A DNA stretch of 64,000 nt from Spartinivicinus poritis. Lineage in GTDB: Bacteria; Pseudomonadota; Gammaproteobacteria; Pseudomonadales; Zooshikellaceae. Under the pieces are notes generated by a model. It was given only the letters and a program-made list of their open reading frames with translations, was not told where the DNA came from and searched no databases. Position 1 is the first letter of the stretch. Every line of letters starts with the position of its first letter. Shown here one piece after another: positions 55,362 to 64,000 of the stretch. The translations under genes were made by a program, and so were the position numbers. Location: assembly GCF_028858535.1 (NCBI RefSeq), contig NZ_JAPMOU010000025.1, positions 30,256-94,255 on the forward strand. The letters are read 5' to 3'.

Positions 55362-56249
55362 TTAAGAACGGGCTGACTGGGTGCGTTGGGTGATACCCAT
55401 TAACTTATAAGTCAGTAAAGAAGCTGCAAAGTCATAGGCATGGAAGCCTTCGATAGGTGCAAACTCCATAATATCGAAGCCAATAATCTCACGTTGTTTA
55501 GCCACTGACTCAAATAAATGTAGGGTTTGATACCAGTCTAAGCCGCCAGGGACCGGTGTGCCTGTTGAGGGGAATACAGAAGGGTCCATGCCATCAATAT
55601 CCAAAGTAAAAAATACTTTGCTGGGGAAGTCAGCAGGTAGCTCAATGGCTTGAATGTTTTGCGGTACCAGCTCATCTGCATCTTGAAAATAGACGCCATG
55701 CTGTTGACGTACTGCCATTTCTTCTTCACAAAAAGCGCGAATACCTAACTGGTAGAGAGGAATCCCCATATCCACACAGCGTTTCATGACAGAGGCATGA
55801 CTGAGTGGGTCTCCTTCATAAGCATCGCGCAAATCTGCATGGGCATCAATTTGCACAATACCAAAGTCATCAAACCCAGCGGCTTTTAAGCCCTTAATTA
55901 CGCCGTAGGTGACGGTGTGTTCACCACCCAGTACAACAGGCATTGCCCCTTGTTTAACAATATGGGCTGTCGCTGCAGCTATATTATCAACGACCTGCTC
56001 TGGGGATACTGAACAATCAACTGGCTCGCAAGTATAAATCCCTTGCTCACAGGGTTTGCTTTTGCCATCCCATTCCTCCAATTGCCAAGATGCTTTTAAA
56101 ATCGCAGAAGGGCCTAAACAGGTGCCTCCGCCATAGGAAACGGTTTTTTCATAGGGGACGGGTAGTACATGAAAATAAGCTTGCTCGGGGGCAGGCTGGT
56201 CAATTTCAGAGCCTAGAAAAATAGGGTAATCACTGGTTGGTTCACTCAT
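55362..56249 (-). CDS. speB: Agmatinase
   Basis: Hydrolyses agmatine to putrescine and urea. 295 residues of the ureohydrolase family with the binuclear Mn ligands His111 (GGEHTVTYG), Asp135, His137 and Asp139 (QIDAHADLRDAY), and Asp217 and Asp219 (TLDIDGMDPS). The C-terminal GFDIMEFAP is typical. It is the last gene of a minus-strand polyamine operon: speA, carboxyspermidine dehydrogenase, carboxyspermidine decarboxylase, speB. The gap to the decarboxylase gene is 23 bases. Its presence with speA shows that putrescine is made from arginine here. Confidence 0.93.
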   Translation of the reverse strand: MSEPTSDYPIFLGSEIDQPAPEQAYFHVLPVPYEKTVSYGGGTCLGPSAILKASWQLEEWDGKSKPCEQGIYTCEPVDCSVSPEQVVDNIAAATAHIVKQGAMPVVLGGEHTVTYGVIKGLKAAGFDDFGIVQIDAHADLRDAYEGDPLSHASVMKRCVDMGIPLYQLGIRAFCEEEMAVRQQHGVYFQDADELVPQNIQAIELPADFPSKVFFTLDIDGMDPSVFPSTGTPVPGGLDWYQTLHLFESVAKQREIIGFDIMEFAPIEGFHAYDFAASLLTYKLMGITQRTQSARS

Positions 56250-56272
56250 TACTAATCACTCACAACTACTTC

Positions 56273-57439
56273 TTACGACAAACGATTTTTAAAGTCTTCG
56301 TAACCAAAGGTTTTGACAACTTTCAGCTCATCCGTTTGCGAATTCCACACCGCTAAAGCCGGCAACTTAGTGCCATTAAAAGTGGTGGTTTTGACCATGG
56401 TGTAGTGGGCCATATCTTCAAACAGTAACCGCTGTCCCACCGTCAACGGCTCGACAAAGCTGTAGTCACTAATCACATCACCCGCTAGGCAGGTGAGACC
56501 ACCCAAACGATAAGTATGAGCAAACTCATTGGCTTCACCGGCACCTAAAATATCCGGGCGATAGGGCATTTCGAGTGTATCAGGCATATGGCAGGTAGCG
56601 GAGGTATCTAGAATGGCTTGGTTTAGTTGGTTCCAAGTAATATCCAGCACTTCACAGCTTAATACCCCGGTACCGATTGCTACAGCCTCACCGGGCTCTA
56701 GATATACCTGCACATCGTACTTTTGGCTAAAGGCGTTAATCCGCTCAACCAATTTATCGACTTGGTAATCCGGGCGGGTAATATGGTGGCCACCACCAAA
56801 GTTAACCCACTCCATCTTTGCTAATAAATGACCAAATTTGGCTTCCACAACATCTAGAGTACGAGCCAGTGGACTGAAGTCTTGTTCACAAAGAGTATGG
56901 AAATGTAGACCACTGATGCCGTCTAAACTGGACTCATCTAACTCAGATAGTGGAATCCCCAGCCGAGAGCCAGGTGCACAGGGATCATAAATCGGCACGC
57001 TCCCTTCTGAATGCGCTGGATTAATCCGTAAACCGAATTGCAGCTCAGGTCGTTTGGCTTTTGCTGCCTGAATCAATGGTTGAAAACGCTGCCACTGACC
57101 ACAGGAGTTAAAAATAATGTGGTGAGCAAACGCTAATAGCTCAGCTAAATCCGCCTCGCTATAGGCAGCTGAAAACACATGAACTTCACCACCATATTCC
57201 TCATGGCCTAAGCGTGCTTCATGTAAGCCGCTGGCACAGGTACCACTTAAGTACTTTGCGGTTAGCGGTGCCAGGTTCCACATGGAAAAAGCTTTGAGTG
57301 CAGCTAAAATTTTAGCCCCACTCTGATCGGCCACCTGTTTCAGAATGGCCAAATTTCGCTCGACAGCCACTTCATCCACTACAAAGCAAGGGGAGGGAAG
57401 ACGGCTTAAATCCAATTGACTGAAGTCAGTAAACTGCAT
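56273..57439 (-). CDS. nspC: Carboxynorspermidine/carboxyspermidine decarboxylase
   Basis: 388 residues of the alanine-racemase-fold decarboxylase group (DapDC/ODC type III). The Schiff-base lysine is Lys49 in ILAALKAFSMWNL. Other marks are SGLHEARLGHEEYGGEVHVF, GLRINPAHSEG, GGGHHITRPDY and LEPGEAV. It removes CO2 from carboxyspermidine or carboxynorspermidine to yield spermidine or norspermidine. It lies 24 bases after the dehydrogenase gene. Since speA and speB flank it and no norspermidine-specific diaminobutyrate genes are seen, spermidine is the likelier product. Confidence 0.93.
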   Translation of the reverse strand: MQFTDFSQLDLSRLPSPCFVVDEVAVERNLAILKQVADQSGAKILAALKAFSMWNLAPLTAKYLSGTCASGLHEARLGHEEYGGEVHVFSAAYSEADLAELLAFAHHIIFNSCGQWQRFQPLIQAAKAKRPELQFGLRINPAHSEGSVPIYDPCAPGSRLGIPLSELDESSLDGISGLHFHTLCEQDFSPLARTLDVVEAKFGHLLAKMEWVNFGGGHHITRPDYQVDKLVERINAFSQKYDVQVYLEPGEAVAIGTGVLSCEVLDITWNQLNQAILDTSATCHMPDTLEMPYRPDILGAGEANEFAHTYRLGGLTCLAGDVISDYSFVEPLTVGQRLLFEDMAHYTMVKTTTFNGTKLPALAVWNSQTDELKVVKTFGYEDFKNRLS

Positions 57440-57462
57440 GGCTAATTGATCCAGTCTGGTGT

Positions 57463-58662
57463 TTAGTGGTCCAGGTTAAAGTTATCTAATTCGATCACCT
57501 TCCAAGGTAAGCCGTGCTGATTCATATCCGCCAAGAATGGATCAGGATCAAACTGTTCCATATTCCAGACCCCAGGTTTCAACCACTTGCCTTCCAGCAT
57601 CATTTTGGCACCAATCATAGCCGGTACCCCAGTGGTGTAAGAAATGGCTTGGGATTTAACTTCCTGGTAGCAGGCTTGATGATCACAAATATTATAGATG
57701 TAGACCACTTTTTCTTTGCCATCTTTGATACCACGAGCCACACAGCCAATACAGGTTTTACCTTTGGTGCGAGGGCCAAGGCTAGATGGGTCAGGCAGTA
57801 ATTTAGCCAATAGTTGAATAGGCACGATCTGTTGGCCATTGTACTCAATTGGTTCAATGCTGGTCATGCCCACATTACCTAGTACTTCTAAATGCTTGAG
57901 GTAGTTGTCAGAGAAGCTCATCCAAAACTGTGCCCGCTTTAATGTGGGGATGTGTTTGGCCAATGACTCTAACTCTTCGTGATACATGCGATAGATGTCG
58001 TATTCACCAACCCCTTCTGGGCAAGTAAAGCGGGCTTTTTTCGACATAGCGGGCGTGGTAACAAACTCACCATTTTCCCAGTGACGGCATTCGGCTGTCA
58101 CTTCGCGGATATTAATTTCAGGGCTGAAGTTAGTAGCAAAAGGATAGCCATGGTCGCCACCATTAACATCAATGATGTCCAGTTCATGGATTTCATCAAG
58201 ATAATGCTTAGCCAAATACGCAGTAAACACATTAGTAGCACCTGGATCAAAACCACTACCTAGTAGTGCGGTTAAGCCTGCTTTTTCAAACTTTTCTTGA
58301 TAAGCCCACTGCCACTTGTATTCAAACTTAGCTGTATCCAATGGCTCGTAGTTGGCTGTATCCAGATAATGAACACCCGCTTCTAAACAGGCATCCATAA
58401 TGGTTAAATCTTGGTAAGGAAGCGCAACGTTAATGACCAGGGTTGGCTTTTCTTGTTTTAATAATGCTACCAGTTCTGGCACATTATCCGCATCAACCTG
58501 AGCCGTCTTAATTGGGCGATCTAATTGGGCTGCAATTGCCTTACATTTTGCTTCCGTACGACTAGCTAAGGTAATTTCTGTAAATACTTCAGGTAATTGC
58601 GCACATTTATGGGTGACGACACCACCCACACCACCAGCACCAATAATTAACACTTTTGACAT
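57463..58662 (-). CDS. Carboxynorspermidine/carboxyspermidine synthase (saccharopine dehydrogenase-like)
   Basis: 399 residues of the LYS9/saccharopine-dehydrogenase-like family. The NADPH fold opens VLIIGAGGVGGVVTHKC (Gly-rich loop at 8-14). Further segments are VALPYQDLTIMDACLEAGVHYLDT-like, LGSGFDPGATNVFTAYLA and DVNGGDHGYPFATNFSPEI. It condenses putrescine (or diaminopropane) with aspartate-semialdehyde reductively. This is the alternative spermidine route of Vibrio and Campylobacter type that needs no S-adenosylmethionine decarboxylase. AGAGGAAG precedes the ATG. Repeat copy E lies between it and speA. Confidence 0.92.
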   Translation of the reverse strand: MSKVLIIGAGGVGGVVTHKCAQLPEVFTEITLASRTEAKCKAIAAQLDRPIKTAQVDADNVPELVALLKQEKPTLVINVALPYQDLTIMDACLEAGVHYLDTANYEPLDTAKFEYKWQWAYQEKFEKAGLTALLGSGFDPGATNVFTAYLAKHYLDEIHELDIIDVNGGDHGYPFATNFSPEINIREVTAECRHWENGEFVTTPAMSKKARFTCPEGVGEYDIYRMYHEELESLAKHIPTLKRAQFWMSFSDNYLKHLEVLGNVGMTSIEPIEYNGQQIVPIQLLAKLLPDPSSLGPRTKGKTCIGCVARGIKDGKEKVVYIYNICDHQACYQEVKSQAISYTTGVPAMIGAKMMLEGKWLKPGVWNMEQFDPDPFLADMNQHGLPWKVIELDNFNLDH

Positions 58663-58744
58663 GTTTGTTCTTCCTCTAACGTATATGAGTAATACTCAAC
58701 TTGTCGGGATTATTCTTTTTAAAGGATTATCACAAAAATAAATG

Positions 58745-58856
58745 GGTATGGGGTAATGGGATGTTATGTAGCGAAGGCATGGATGCCTTTTTAACTCATG
58801 ATGGGCCATGGAGGGCCCTTCATGAGTGGCGAAATAATATCCTATTACTCCATATA
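58745..58856. repeat. MITE-like repeat, copy E (about 112 bp, short form)
   Basis: Diverged ends GGTATGGGGTAATGGG and CCTATTACTCCATATAC. The interior AAGGCATGGATGCCTTTTTAA and GAGTGGCGAAATAATAT match copy D. It is located inside the polyamine operon, in the 229-base gap between speA and the dehydrogenase gene. Confidence 0.7.
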
Positions 58857-58891
58857 CTCAAAAAACTTTCCTTAACCTTTTTAAGCGGTAA

Positions 58892-60859
58892 TTAACGTTC
58901 AAAGTAGGTATAGCCCTGTAGGCTCTCCCGAAAAGCTTTTAAAATCTGTTGACGCATGGTCACCGTAATCTTGCCTTCACGTACCGCTGCTTCTGCATTT
59001 CGCCGCAGTTGCTCTTGCATGCTTTTAGGATCGTATTCCACATAGCTAAGCACATCAGCAATGCTGTCGCCGTGAAACTCACGAACAAAACTATAACTGC
59101 CATCTAGGTTAACCCGGACACTCACCACATTCGTATCGCCAAATAAATTATGTAAATCGCCCAGGGTTTCCTGGTAAGCACCCACTAAAAACACCCCTAA
59201 ATAATATTCTTCATTCGCTCGTAAGGGATGTAATGGCAGTGTTGAGCGAACCCCATCAGGTGTCGTGAATTGATCTATTTTACCATCACAATCACAAGTT
59301 ATATCCGCTAAGATCGCTTCACGAGTAGGCTCTTCATCAAGGCGATGGATTGGCATAATCGGAAATGTCTGGTCAATGGCCCAAATATCCGGTAGCGATT
59401 GGAATAAACTAAAGTTGCCATAATAAATATCGGATAATAATGTGGGCAGGTTTTCCAGCTCGGAGGGAAACCTTTCAACCTGTGGTAACAGTAGCGCAAT
59501 TTCCTCAAAAATAGCTAAGGCGATATTCTCTGCTAAGGCACGCTCACGTAGGTTAATCTGGCCTCGGCGAAATAGCTCTCGTACCTCATCCCGATAATAC
59601 AAGCAGTCGTTATAACTCTCTTGTAGTTTTTTGACTTGAACGTTGTCTTTTACATACCAAAGATTTTGTAATTGCTCATGGCTGTTTTCGGGCAGTGACT
59701 CAGGCAAATTGGTTGGCTTATGGTCCCGTACATCCAGGATGTTAAATAACAGCATCGACGAGTAAGCGACAGTGGCACGACCAGACTCAGTAATAATGAC
59801 AGGGTGTTCAATATTTAAGGGGTCTAGATTTTCCCGAATGGTTTCTACAATATCTACACAATATTCATCCAGTTGATAGTTCATACTGTGGGTACTGTTA
59901 GAACAGGAGCCTTCATAGTCAACCGCTAAACCTCCACCCATATCCAAAAAGCCCATCGGCGCACCTTCTGCAACCAAGCCACTGTAGTAACGGCAGGCTT
60001 CCAGCACTCCACTCCGGATGTTACGAATATTAGGGATTTGCGAGCCTATATGGCAATGGAGTAATTGAAGACAATGCAGCATGTTGGCGGCTTTTAGCTG
60101 CTCAACGATATCTAGCAGCGCTGCAGTAGATAAGCCAAAAATAGAACGATCGCCACTGTCTTGCTCCCAATGTCCCTCAACTGCCACTGACAGCCTGATT
60201 CGCACCCCAATTAAGGGCTCAATGCCCAGTGCTTGGCTCTGTTTAATAATGATCGGCAGCTCTGCCGGGGTTTCTACTACAAAAAACGTACGAATACCCA
60301 TTTGCTTGGCATAAAGGCCCAGCTCGATGAACTCCGCATCTTTATAGCCATTACACACAATAAAACTGTCGTGATCTTTTAGTTGGGAGAGGGCAATAAT
60401 TAATTCCGCTTTACTACCTGCCTCAAGGCCATGGTGAAAACTACCGCCAAAGGTAGCAATTTCTTCAATAACGTGGCACTGCTGATTAACTTTAATTGGA
60501 AAGACACCACGATAATGGTTACGGTATCCACACTCTTTAATGGCGCGGGCAAAAGCTTCATTTAGCTGTTTAATTCGATGATCCAACAGGTTCTCAATAC
60601 GCAGCACTGCGGGCATTTCCAGCCCTCGCTCTTGCATACCCTTAACAATATCGATAATGGGGACAGATACCTGCTTGCCACTGCCATTGAAGTCGACAGT
60701 GACTACCGCATCACCGTTATCAGATACATCAAAATAGCCAGCCCCCCAGTGGCTGGTACCGTACAACTGGGCGCTGTCTTGAACAGTCCACTCCGATGTA
60801 TTGCGGGTTGGCTCGTTGGTGTTGGCTTTCCCAGTTGAGTCGTTAATATACGGCATCAT
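58892..60859 (-). CDS. speA: Biosynthetic arginine decarboxylase
   Basis: Converts arginine to agmatine with PLP and Mg. 655 residues, the usual 630-660 for the E. coli SpeA type. The PLP lysine is Lys123 in RGVFPIKVNQQCHV. Other motifs are GLEAGSKAELIIAL, VGVRIRLS-like IGVRIRLSVAVEGHW, HCHIGSQIPNIRNI, DMGGGLAVDYEGS, and the C-terminal REFHGDSIADVLSYVEYD. First gene of the polyamine operon; two ATG codons in a row begin the frame at 60859. The N-terminal 25 residues are polar and variable. The cluster draws on the same arginine pool as the aru locus in this window. Confidence 0.95.
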   Translation of the reverse strand: MMPYINDSTGKANTNEPTRNTSEWTVQDSAQLYGTSHWGAGYFDVSDNGDAVVTVDFNGSGKQVSVPIIDIVKGMQERGLEMPAVLRIENLLDHRIKQLNEAFARAIKECGYRNHYRGVFPIKVNQQCHVIEEIATFGGSFHHGLEAGSKAELIIALSQLKDHDSFIVCNGYKDAEFIELGLYAKQMGIRTFFVVETPAELPIIIKQSQALGIEPLIGVRIRLSVAVEGHWEQDSGDRSIFGLSTAALLDIVEQLKAANMLHCLQLLHCHIGSQIPNIRNIRSGVLEACRYYSGLVAEGAPMGFLDMGGGLAVDYEGSCSNSTHSMNYQLDEYCVDIVETIRENLDPLNIEHPVIITESGRATVAYSSMLLFNILDVRDHKPTNLPESLPENSHEQLQNLWYVKDNVQVKKLQESYNDCLYYRDEVRELFRRGQINLRERALAENIALAIFEEIALLLPQVERFPSELENLPTLLSDIYYGNFSLFQSLPDIWAIDQTFPIMPIHRLDEEPTREAILADITCDCDGKIDQFTTPDGVRSTLPLHPLRANEEYYLGVFLVGAYQETLGDLHNLFGDTNVVSVRVNLDGSYSFVREFHGDSIADVLSYVEYDPKSMQEQLRRNAEAAVREGKITVTMRQQILKAFRESLQGYTYFER

Positions 60860-61054
60860 TAATCGAACCCCAGGAGCTGTTGATATTTTCAGCAGAGGTG
60901 TTGTTGCGTTTGAAACAATATCGTTCAGGAAGCATCAACAGCCTCAAATCTGATGGCGAAATAAATTGCGCATTTTCTACATCTTACCCCCTTAGGGGAA
61001 GTATTATTTTTATTTTTTGTCATTGAAGAATAGTTGAATACTCATATTGTTTGA

Positions 61055-62026
61055 TTAAGGAGCAGGAGAGTTAAATAAATAACGCTGATAGATTGATTGG
61101 CTGCAGCGTTTAAGCCAAAAAGTAATCAGCACGGTTACGATGAGTGCAAAGGCCAGTCGTAACCAAAGTACACCTGAAATATGCGCACCCAACAGCATGA
61201 TTAACAAAGTGTCTTCTATTACGCTGTGAAATAGACCAAGAAAGCTCATTGCAGCAAAAATATCCTGTTTAGTTAGCTCACCAGTTTTTGCCTCTTTGAT
61301 TAATAAACCACCACCATAGCTTAAACCAAGGGTAATCCCCACAATAATAATAGAGGTGGCTTTGGCGCTAATGCCTAAACAACGCAAGAGAGGGGTTAAT
61401 AGCCAGATCAATAAGCGTTCGATATGCAACAGTTTGAGCACTTTCAATAAGGTCAATAGCGCACTGATAATGACAACAACCATCCCCAGGCTCTGAAGAA
61501 AACTGAATAGCCAGGCGGAGAAGCTGGTATCGGTTTGGGTGGGTTGCCAGATCAACTGGTTAGGCTGCTGTAGCCAGTCACCGTAGTGGAATGTTTGCTG
61601 TAACAGCCAACCAAATAATAAAGCTCCGCCAATCCGTAGTAATAAGGTAAAAGCAATCCGTACACCTGCCAGTTGAGCCACTCTGGCTTCAATGGGAAGG
61701 GAGTGGGCAATCAGCAACATACCACCCAGTACAGTCACGTCGGCGACAGTGAAAGCTTGATGTTGAGCCTCTAAGAAAAATACCAGCATTCCGGTATAGA
61801 GGTTGGTGAGTAACGTGGTTGCCCAAACCAACCCCATTGATTCAGGCAGTCCTACCCAATCCATCAAGGGAGTGAGTAGGTAGCTAAGATATTCAGTGCC
61901 ACCCAGCTCATCTAATAGTTTTACCAGTAACGTAATGGGAATCATGACTTTAAATAGCGTGCTGGTGACTTCGTAGATTTCTGCTACCAGCTCCTTAATA
62001 AAGGGAAAGACAGAGGCTTTAACCAT
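61055..62026 (-). CDS. Nucleoside-recognition (Gate) domain membrane protein
   Basis: 323 residues, about eight membrane helices, with two Gate/nucleoside-recognition-type repeats. The first is around FKVMIPITLLVKLLDELG and LTPLMDWVGLPESMGLVWAT, and the second around SLGMVVVIISALLTLLKVLK. The FHSVIEDTLLIMLLGAH segment is also found in SpmA/SpmB-like and YjiG/YjiH-like proteins. The transport substrate is unknown. It is divergent from the Lrp-family regulator across a 212-base, very AT-rich gap, so it may be that regulator's target. Confidence 0.75.
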   Translation of the reverse strand: MVKASVFPFIKELVAEIYEVTSTLFKVMIPITLLVKLLDELGGTEYLSYLLTPLMDWVGLPESMGLVWATTLLTNLYTGMLVFFLEAQHQAFTVADVTVLGGMLLIAHSLPIEARVAQLAGVRIAFTLLLRIGGALLFGWLLQQTFHYGDWLQQPNQLIWQPTQTDTSFSAWLFSFLQSLGMVVVIISALLTLLKVLKLLHIERLLIWLLTPLLRCLGISAKATSIIIVGITLGLSYGGGLLIKEAKTGELTKQDIFAAMSFLGLFHSVIEDTLLIMLLGAHISGVLWLRLAFALIVTVLITFWLKRCSQSIYQRYLFNSPAP

Positions 62027-62238
62027 TTCAACTCCTAACTTCTGATACGGTTACTTGAAGGTGGAGGTAAATGATAGCTGATCACTATGAAATAAAAGTA
62101 GAAATACAATCAGCAAAATATAATATAATTTTTTATTTTAGTTATAATATTTAATTATATATTGAATAGATTATAAATTATAAAATAAAATTTCTTTATG
62201 TTTTGTTGGTTTTTTGCTCATAAATACGTGGCTATGAA

Positions 62239-62706
62239 ATGAATGACTTGGGATTAGATCAAATTGATCGTCGAATTCTCAACTTGCTGCAGCAAGACAG
62301 TAGTATCAGTAATGTGGTCTTGGCGGATCAGGTAGGGTTATCACCACCAGCCTGTTTGAGGCGAGTGAATCGATTGCGAGAGATTGGCGTGATTTGTGCT
62401 GAGGTCGCCTTATTAGACCCAAAGAAGGTTGGCTATCAGCTGAATATTATTGTAGAAGTTGAACTTGAACGAGACCGACCGGATTTGTACGATCAATTCA
62501 GGCGCAAGGTGCTGGATGCCCAAGAAGTCACCCAATGCTATCAAGTGACAGGTGAAGTGGATTTTATCTTGATTGTTGTTGTACCTGATATGCAAGCCTA
62601 TGAAGCCTTTATTCAGCGGGTACTGTATACCGAAACCAATATGCGGAAATTTCGTTCACTGATTTCATTGCACAGGGATAAGTTCGAAACGGCAGTTGTG
62701 GTTTGA
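62239..62706 (+). CDS. Lrp/AsnC-family transcriptional regulator
   Basis: 155 residues. The N-terminal helix-turn-helix reads LDQIDRRILNLLQQDSSISN followed by LADQVGLSPPACLRRVNRL. A RAM/AsnC ligand domain follows with VTGEVDFILIVVVPDMQAYE. Such proteins sense amino acids and often control the neighbouring gene; here the divergent membrane protein at 61055-62026 is the likely target. The intergenic region is AT-rich with A- and T-tracts typical of Lrp-type binding. The ligand cannot be read from the sequence. Confidence 0.92.
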   Translation: MNDLGLDQIDRRILNLLQQDSSISNVVLADQVGLSPPACLRRVNRLREIGVICAEVALLDPKKVGYQLNIIVEVELERDRPDLYDQFRRKVLDAQEVTQCYQVTGEVDFILIVVVPDMQAYEAFIQRVLYTETNMRKFRSLISLHRDKFETAVVV

Positions 62707-62871
62707 AATAACGCTTTTTATCAAGTGTTGCTGTTGCTTTATTGATCGAAGTAGTTGGCTGTGAAGTAGCAATCCTTGGTTTCCAAACAAGAGGCTTGGT
62801 TTTAAGCGTTGACTAAAACACGCTGCATTCCAGAGAATGCCTTAGGAAGTGGAATCCTGTGAAATGCTATA

Positions 62872-63348
62872 TTATGTGGGTAATTCGTTGATCTTAATAT
62901 ACTCAGTTGACTCTGGGAGGTCCTGTAATCCTGTTATCAGAAAGCTTGGTTTTAAAAAATACGCACTGAGCTTTGATTTTGGAACCCAACGAAAAATCAA
63001 CTCAACATTTTCTTCTATGCTACTGAAATCAAGCTCTGAATTGATCATAGGCTCTTCATCGAGTGATACTAAAAAGTAGTTTGCTACCTCGTGAAACTGC
63101 TTACCACTGAGCTCGAAGAAGTTTTCCGCATACCACAAATGCCGCTTTACTGTTGATTTAACACCTAACTCTTCTTCTAGCTCTCTAAGAACTGTGTTTT
63201 CAGACGTTTCAAAAAATTCCACCCGCCCGCCAGGCAAAGTCCAAAAATCATCAGCAACTGCTTTATGTAATAAAATATGATCTGAATGAATTACAACGGC
63301 AACACTTCGAAAGTTAAATCTATTATTACCTATATCAAAGCGTAGCAT
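62872..63348 (-). CDS. Nudix hydrolase
   Basis: 158 residues with a perfect Nudix box (GX5EX7REUXEEXGU), residues 41-63, beginning GRVEFFETSENTVLRELEEE. The flanking LPGG and the HEVANYFLVSL strand are usual. The substrate, a nucleoside diphosphate linked to another group, is unknown. The C-terminal half has the FRWVPKSKLSAYFLKP pattern of the MutT-like subgroup. It is a single gene, convergent with the Lrp regulator. Confidence 0.9.
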   Translation of the reverse strand: MLRFDIGNNRFNFRSVAVVIHSDHILLHKAVADDFWTLPGGRVEFFETSENTVLRELEEELGVKSTVKRHLWYAENFFELSGKQFHEVANYFLVSLDEEPMINSELDFSSIEENVELIFRWVPKSKLSAYFLKPSFLITGLQDLPESTEYIKINELPT

Positions 63349-63687
63349 TTACTCTTCCCATACATAATTATTGGTGAACGTGACGTTGATGAATAATAAC
63401 CGAATATATGGTAACCAGGTTCTACATTTGTTACTAGACCAATACTACACTCAATGTGAATGATTTTTATACTCGAAAAATTAACATTTTTTAGTTTAAC
63501 GGTGTACAAAAACTTTATGTGTTGTTTATGGTAATCAATCAGACTAACCCATGGAAGTTTTGAATATGTTACAGGAATAGTTGATCAGACTTTTAAAATG
63601 ACATTGAAAAACGGACTATAATTAAACTCAGAATGTACATCATCAATAAATACTTCTTCTAGTTGATATTGATAGAGGTTGAAGCCG
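63349..63687. other. Intergenic region, AT-rich
   Basis: No gene or repeat was recognised. It separates the Nudix gene from the zinc-ribbon gene and probably holds both promoters. Confidence 0.3.
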
Positions 63688-63879
63688 ATGCATGTCGCTA
63701 CCTGTGAAAAGTGTGACCAAAAATATTATTGGTATGAAACCAGTGCTAACCTTGAAGGATGTAAAGATAGTGAATATATCATTTGTCCCTATTGTTATCA
63801 CGAAAAGCAAGGCCCGTGGGTGACAAGTGGATATTTTATGACAGAGCCTTTGGTAAGTAATTTAGGACGTTATCAGTAA
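63688..63879 (+). CDS. Small zinc-ribbon protein, function unknown
   Basis: 63 residues with two Cys pairs, CEKC near the N-terminus and CPYC about 27 residues later, as in a zinc ribbon. The middle reads YYWYETSANLEGCKDSEYII. AGAGGT eight bases before the ATG at 63688 decides the start (a TTG nine bases upstream is in frame). Short, soluble and not assigned to a family. No neighbour gives a hint; the remaining 120 bases to the window end show no gene. Confidence 0.7.
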   Translation: MHVATCEKCDQKYYWYETSANLEGCKDSEYIICPYCYHEKQGPWVTSGYFMTEPLVSNLGRYQ

Positions 63880-64000
63880 AAGAGGTGACAATTAAAGTTT
63901 GTAAAAATCTAGGTGATTGGTAGCAGCCCTTTCAAGGTGATTTTTTAGCCGCTTTTAAAAGCCTTGCTGTTGAAATATGGGGCTGGATTTTTATTTGTTT

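Overview
The window looks like chromosome of a marine gammaproteobacterium of moderate G+C, in the wider Oceanospirillales/Pseudomonadales area (Zooshikella, Spartinivicinus or Hahella-like lifestyles come to mind, but the genus is inference). Support: the end of a type II secretion operon, a Pseudomonas-type arginine locus controlled by an AraC-family ArgR, NAD-glutamate dehydrogenase of the 180-kDa class, AceK, a ZapB-like protein, several chemoreceptors and hybrid kinases. No phage, plasmid, transposase or CRISPR array was seen.

Layout. 0-4 kb: end of a gsp operon (gspK partial, gspL, gspM) and pdxB. 4-11 kb: two small uncharacterised genes, alaA, msrB, a glutathione-peroxidase-like gene, a BarA-like hybrid kinase and a membrane-anchored coiled-coil protein. 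11.2-11.4 kb: tRNA-Glu(UUC) with a clear promoter and terminator. 11.5-16.3 kb: fructokinase plus AGE-family sugar isomerase (probably mannose to fructose-6-phosphate), ornithine carbamoyltransferase, and a coiled-coil protein behind a 420-base leader. 16.6-36 kb: a large arginine/glutamate catabolic superlocus. It has aruB, aruD, aruG, a DUF1338 gene, aruF, an M20 metallopeptidase, aruC and gdhB on the minus strand, then argR and the aot ABC importer on the plus strand. Arginine would be imported by Aot, succinylated by AruF/AruG, hydrolysed by AruB, transaminated by AruC, oxidised by AruD, and the glutamate finally deaminated by GdhB. The expected last enzyme, AstE/AruE, is not in the window; the M20 peptidase sits inside the pathway operon and is a candidate replacement.

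36-42.5 kb: a metal-handling island. It has DUF411 and DUF2946 proteins (minus), a DUF1326/DUF2182/MFS cassette (plus), and a convergent bufferin operon bufA-bufB-bufC (minus) whose precursor is a lipoprotein with two tandem six-cysteine bufferin modules. 43-55 kb: zapB, two chemoreceptors, aceK, a 1489-residue EvgS-like hybrid kinase with an overlapping lone receiver, and a PilZ protein. 55-61 kb: a polyamine operon (speA, carboxy(nor)spermidine dehydrogenase, carboxy(nor)spermidine decarboxylase, speB) that would make spermidine from arginine without SpeD/SpeE. 61-64 kb: a nucleoside-recognition membrane protein, an Lrp regulator, a Nudix hydrolase and a zinc-ribbon protein.

A striking background feature is a family of short non-coding MITE-like repeats (about 40-175 bp) ending in inverted repeats close to GATATGGARTRACAGG. 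I count six copies, all between genes and several inside operons, plus an unrelated C-rich palindromic element and a 130-bp inverted repeat downstream of gspM.
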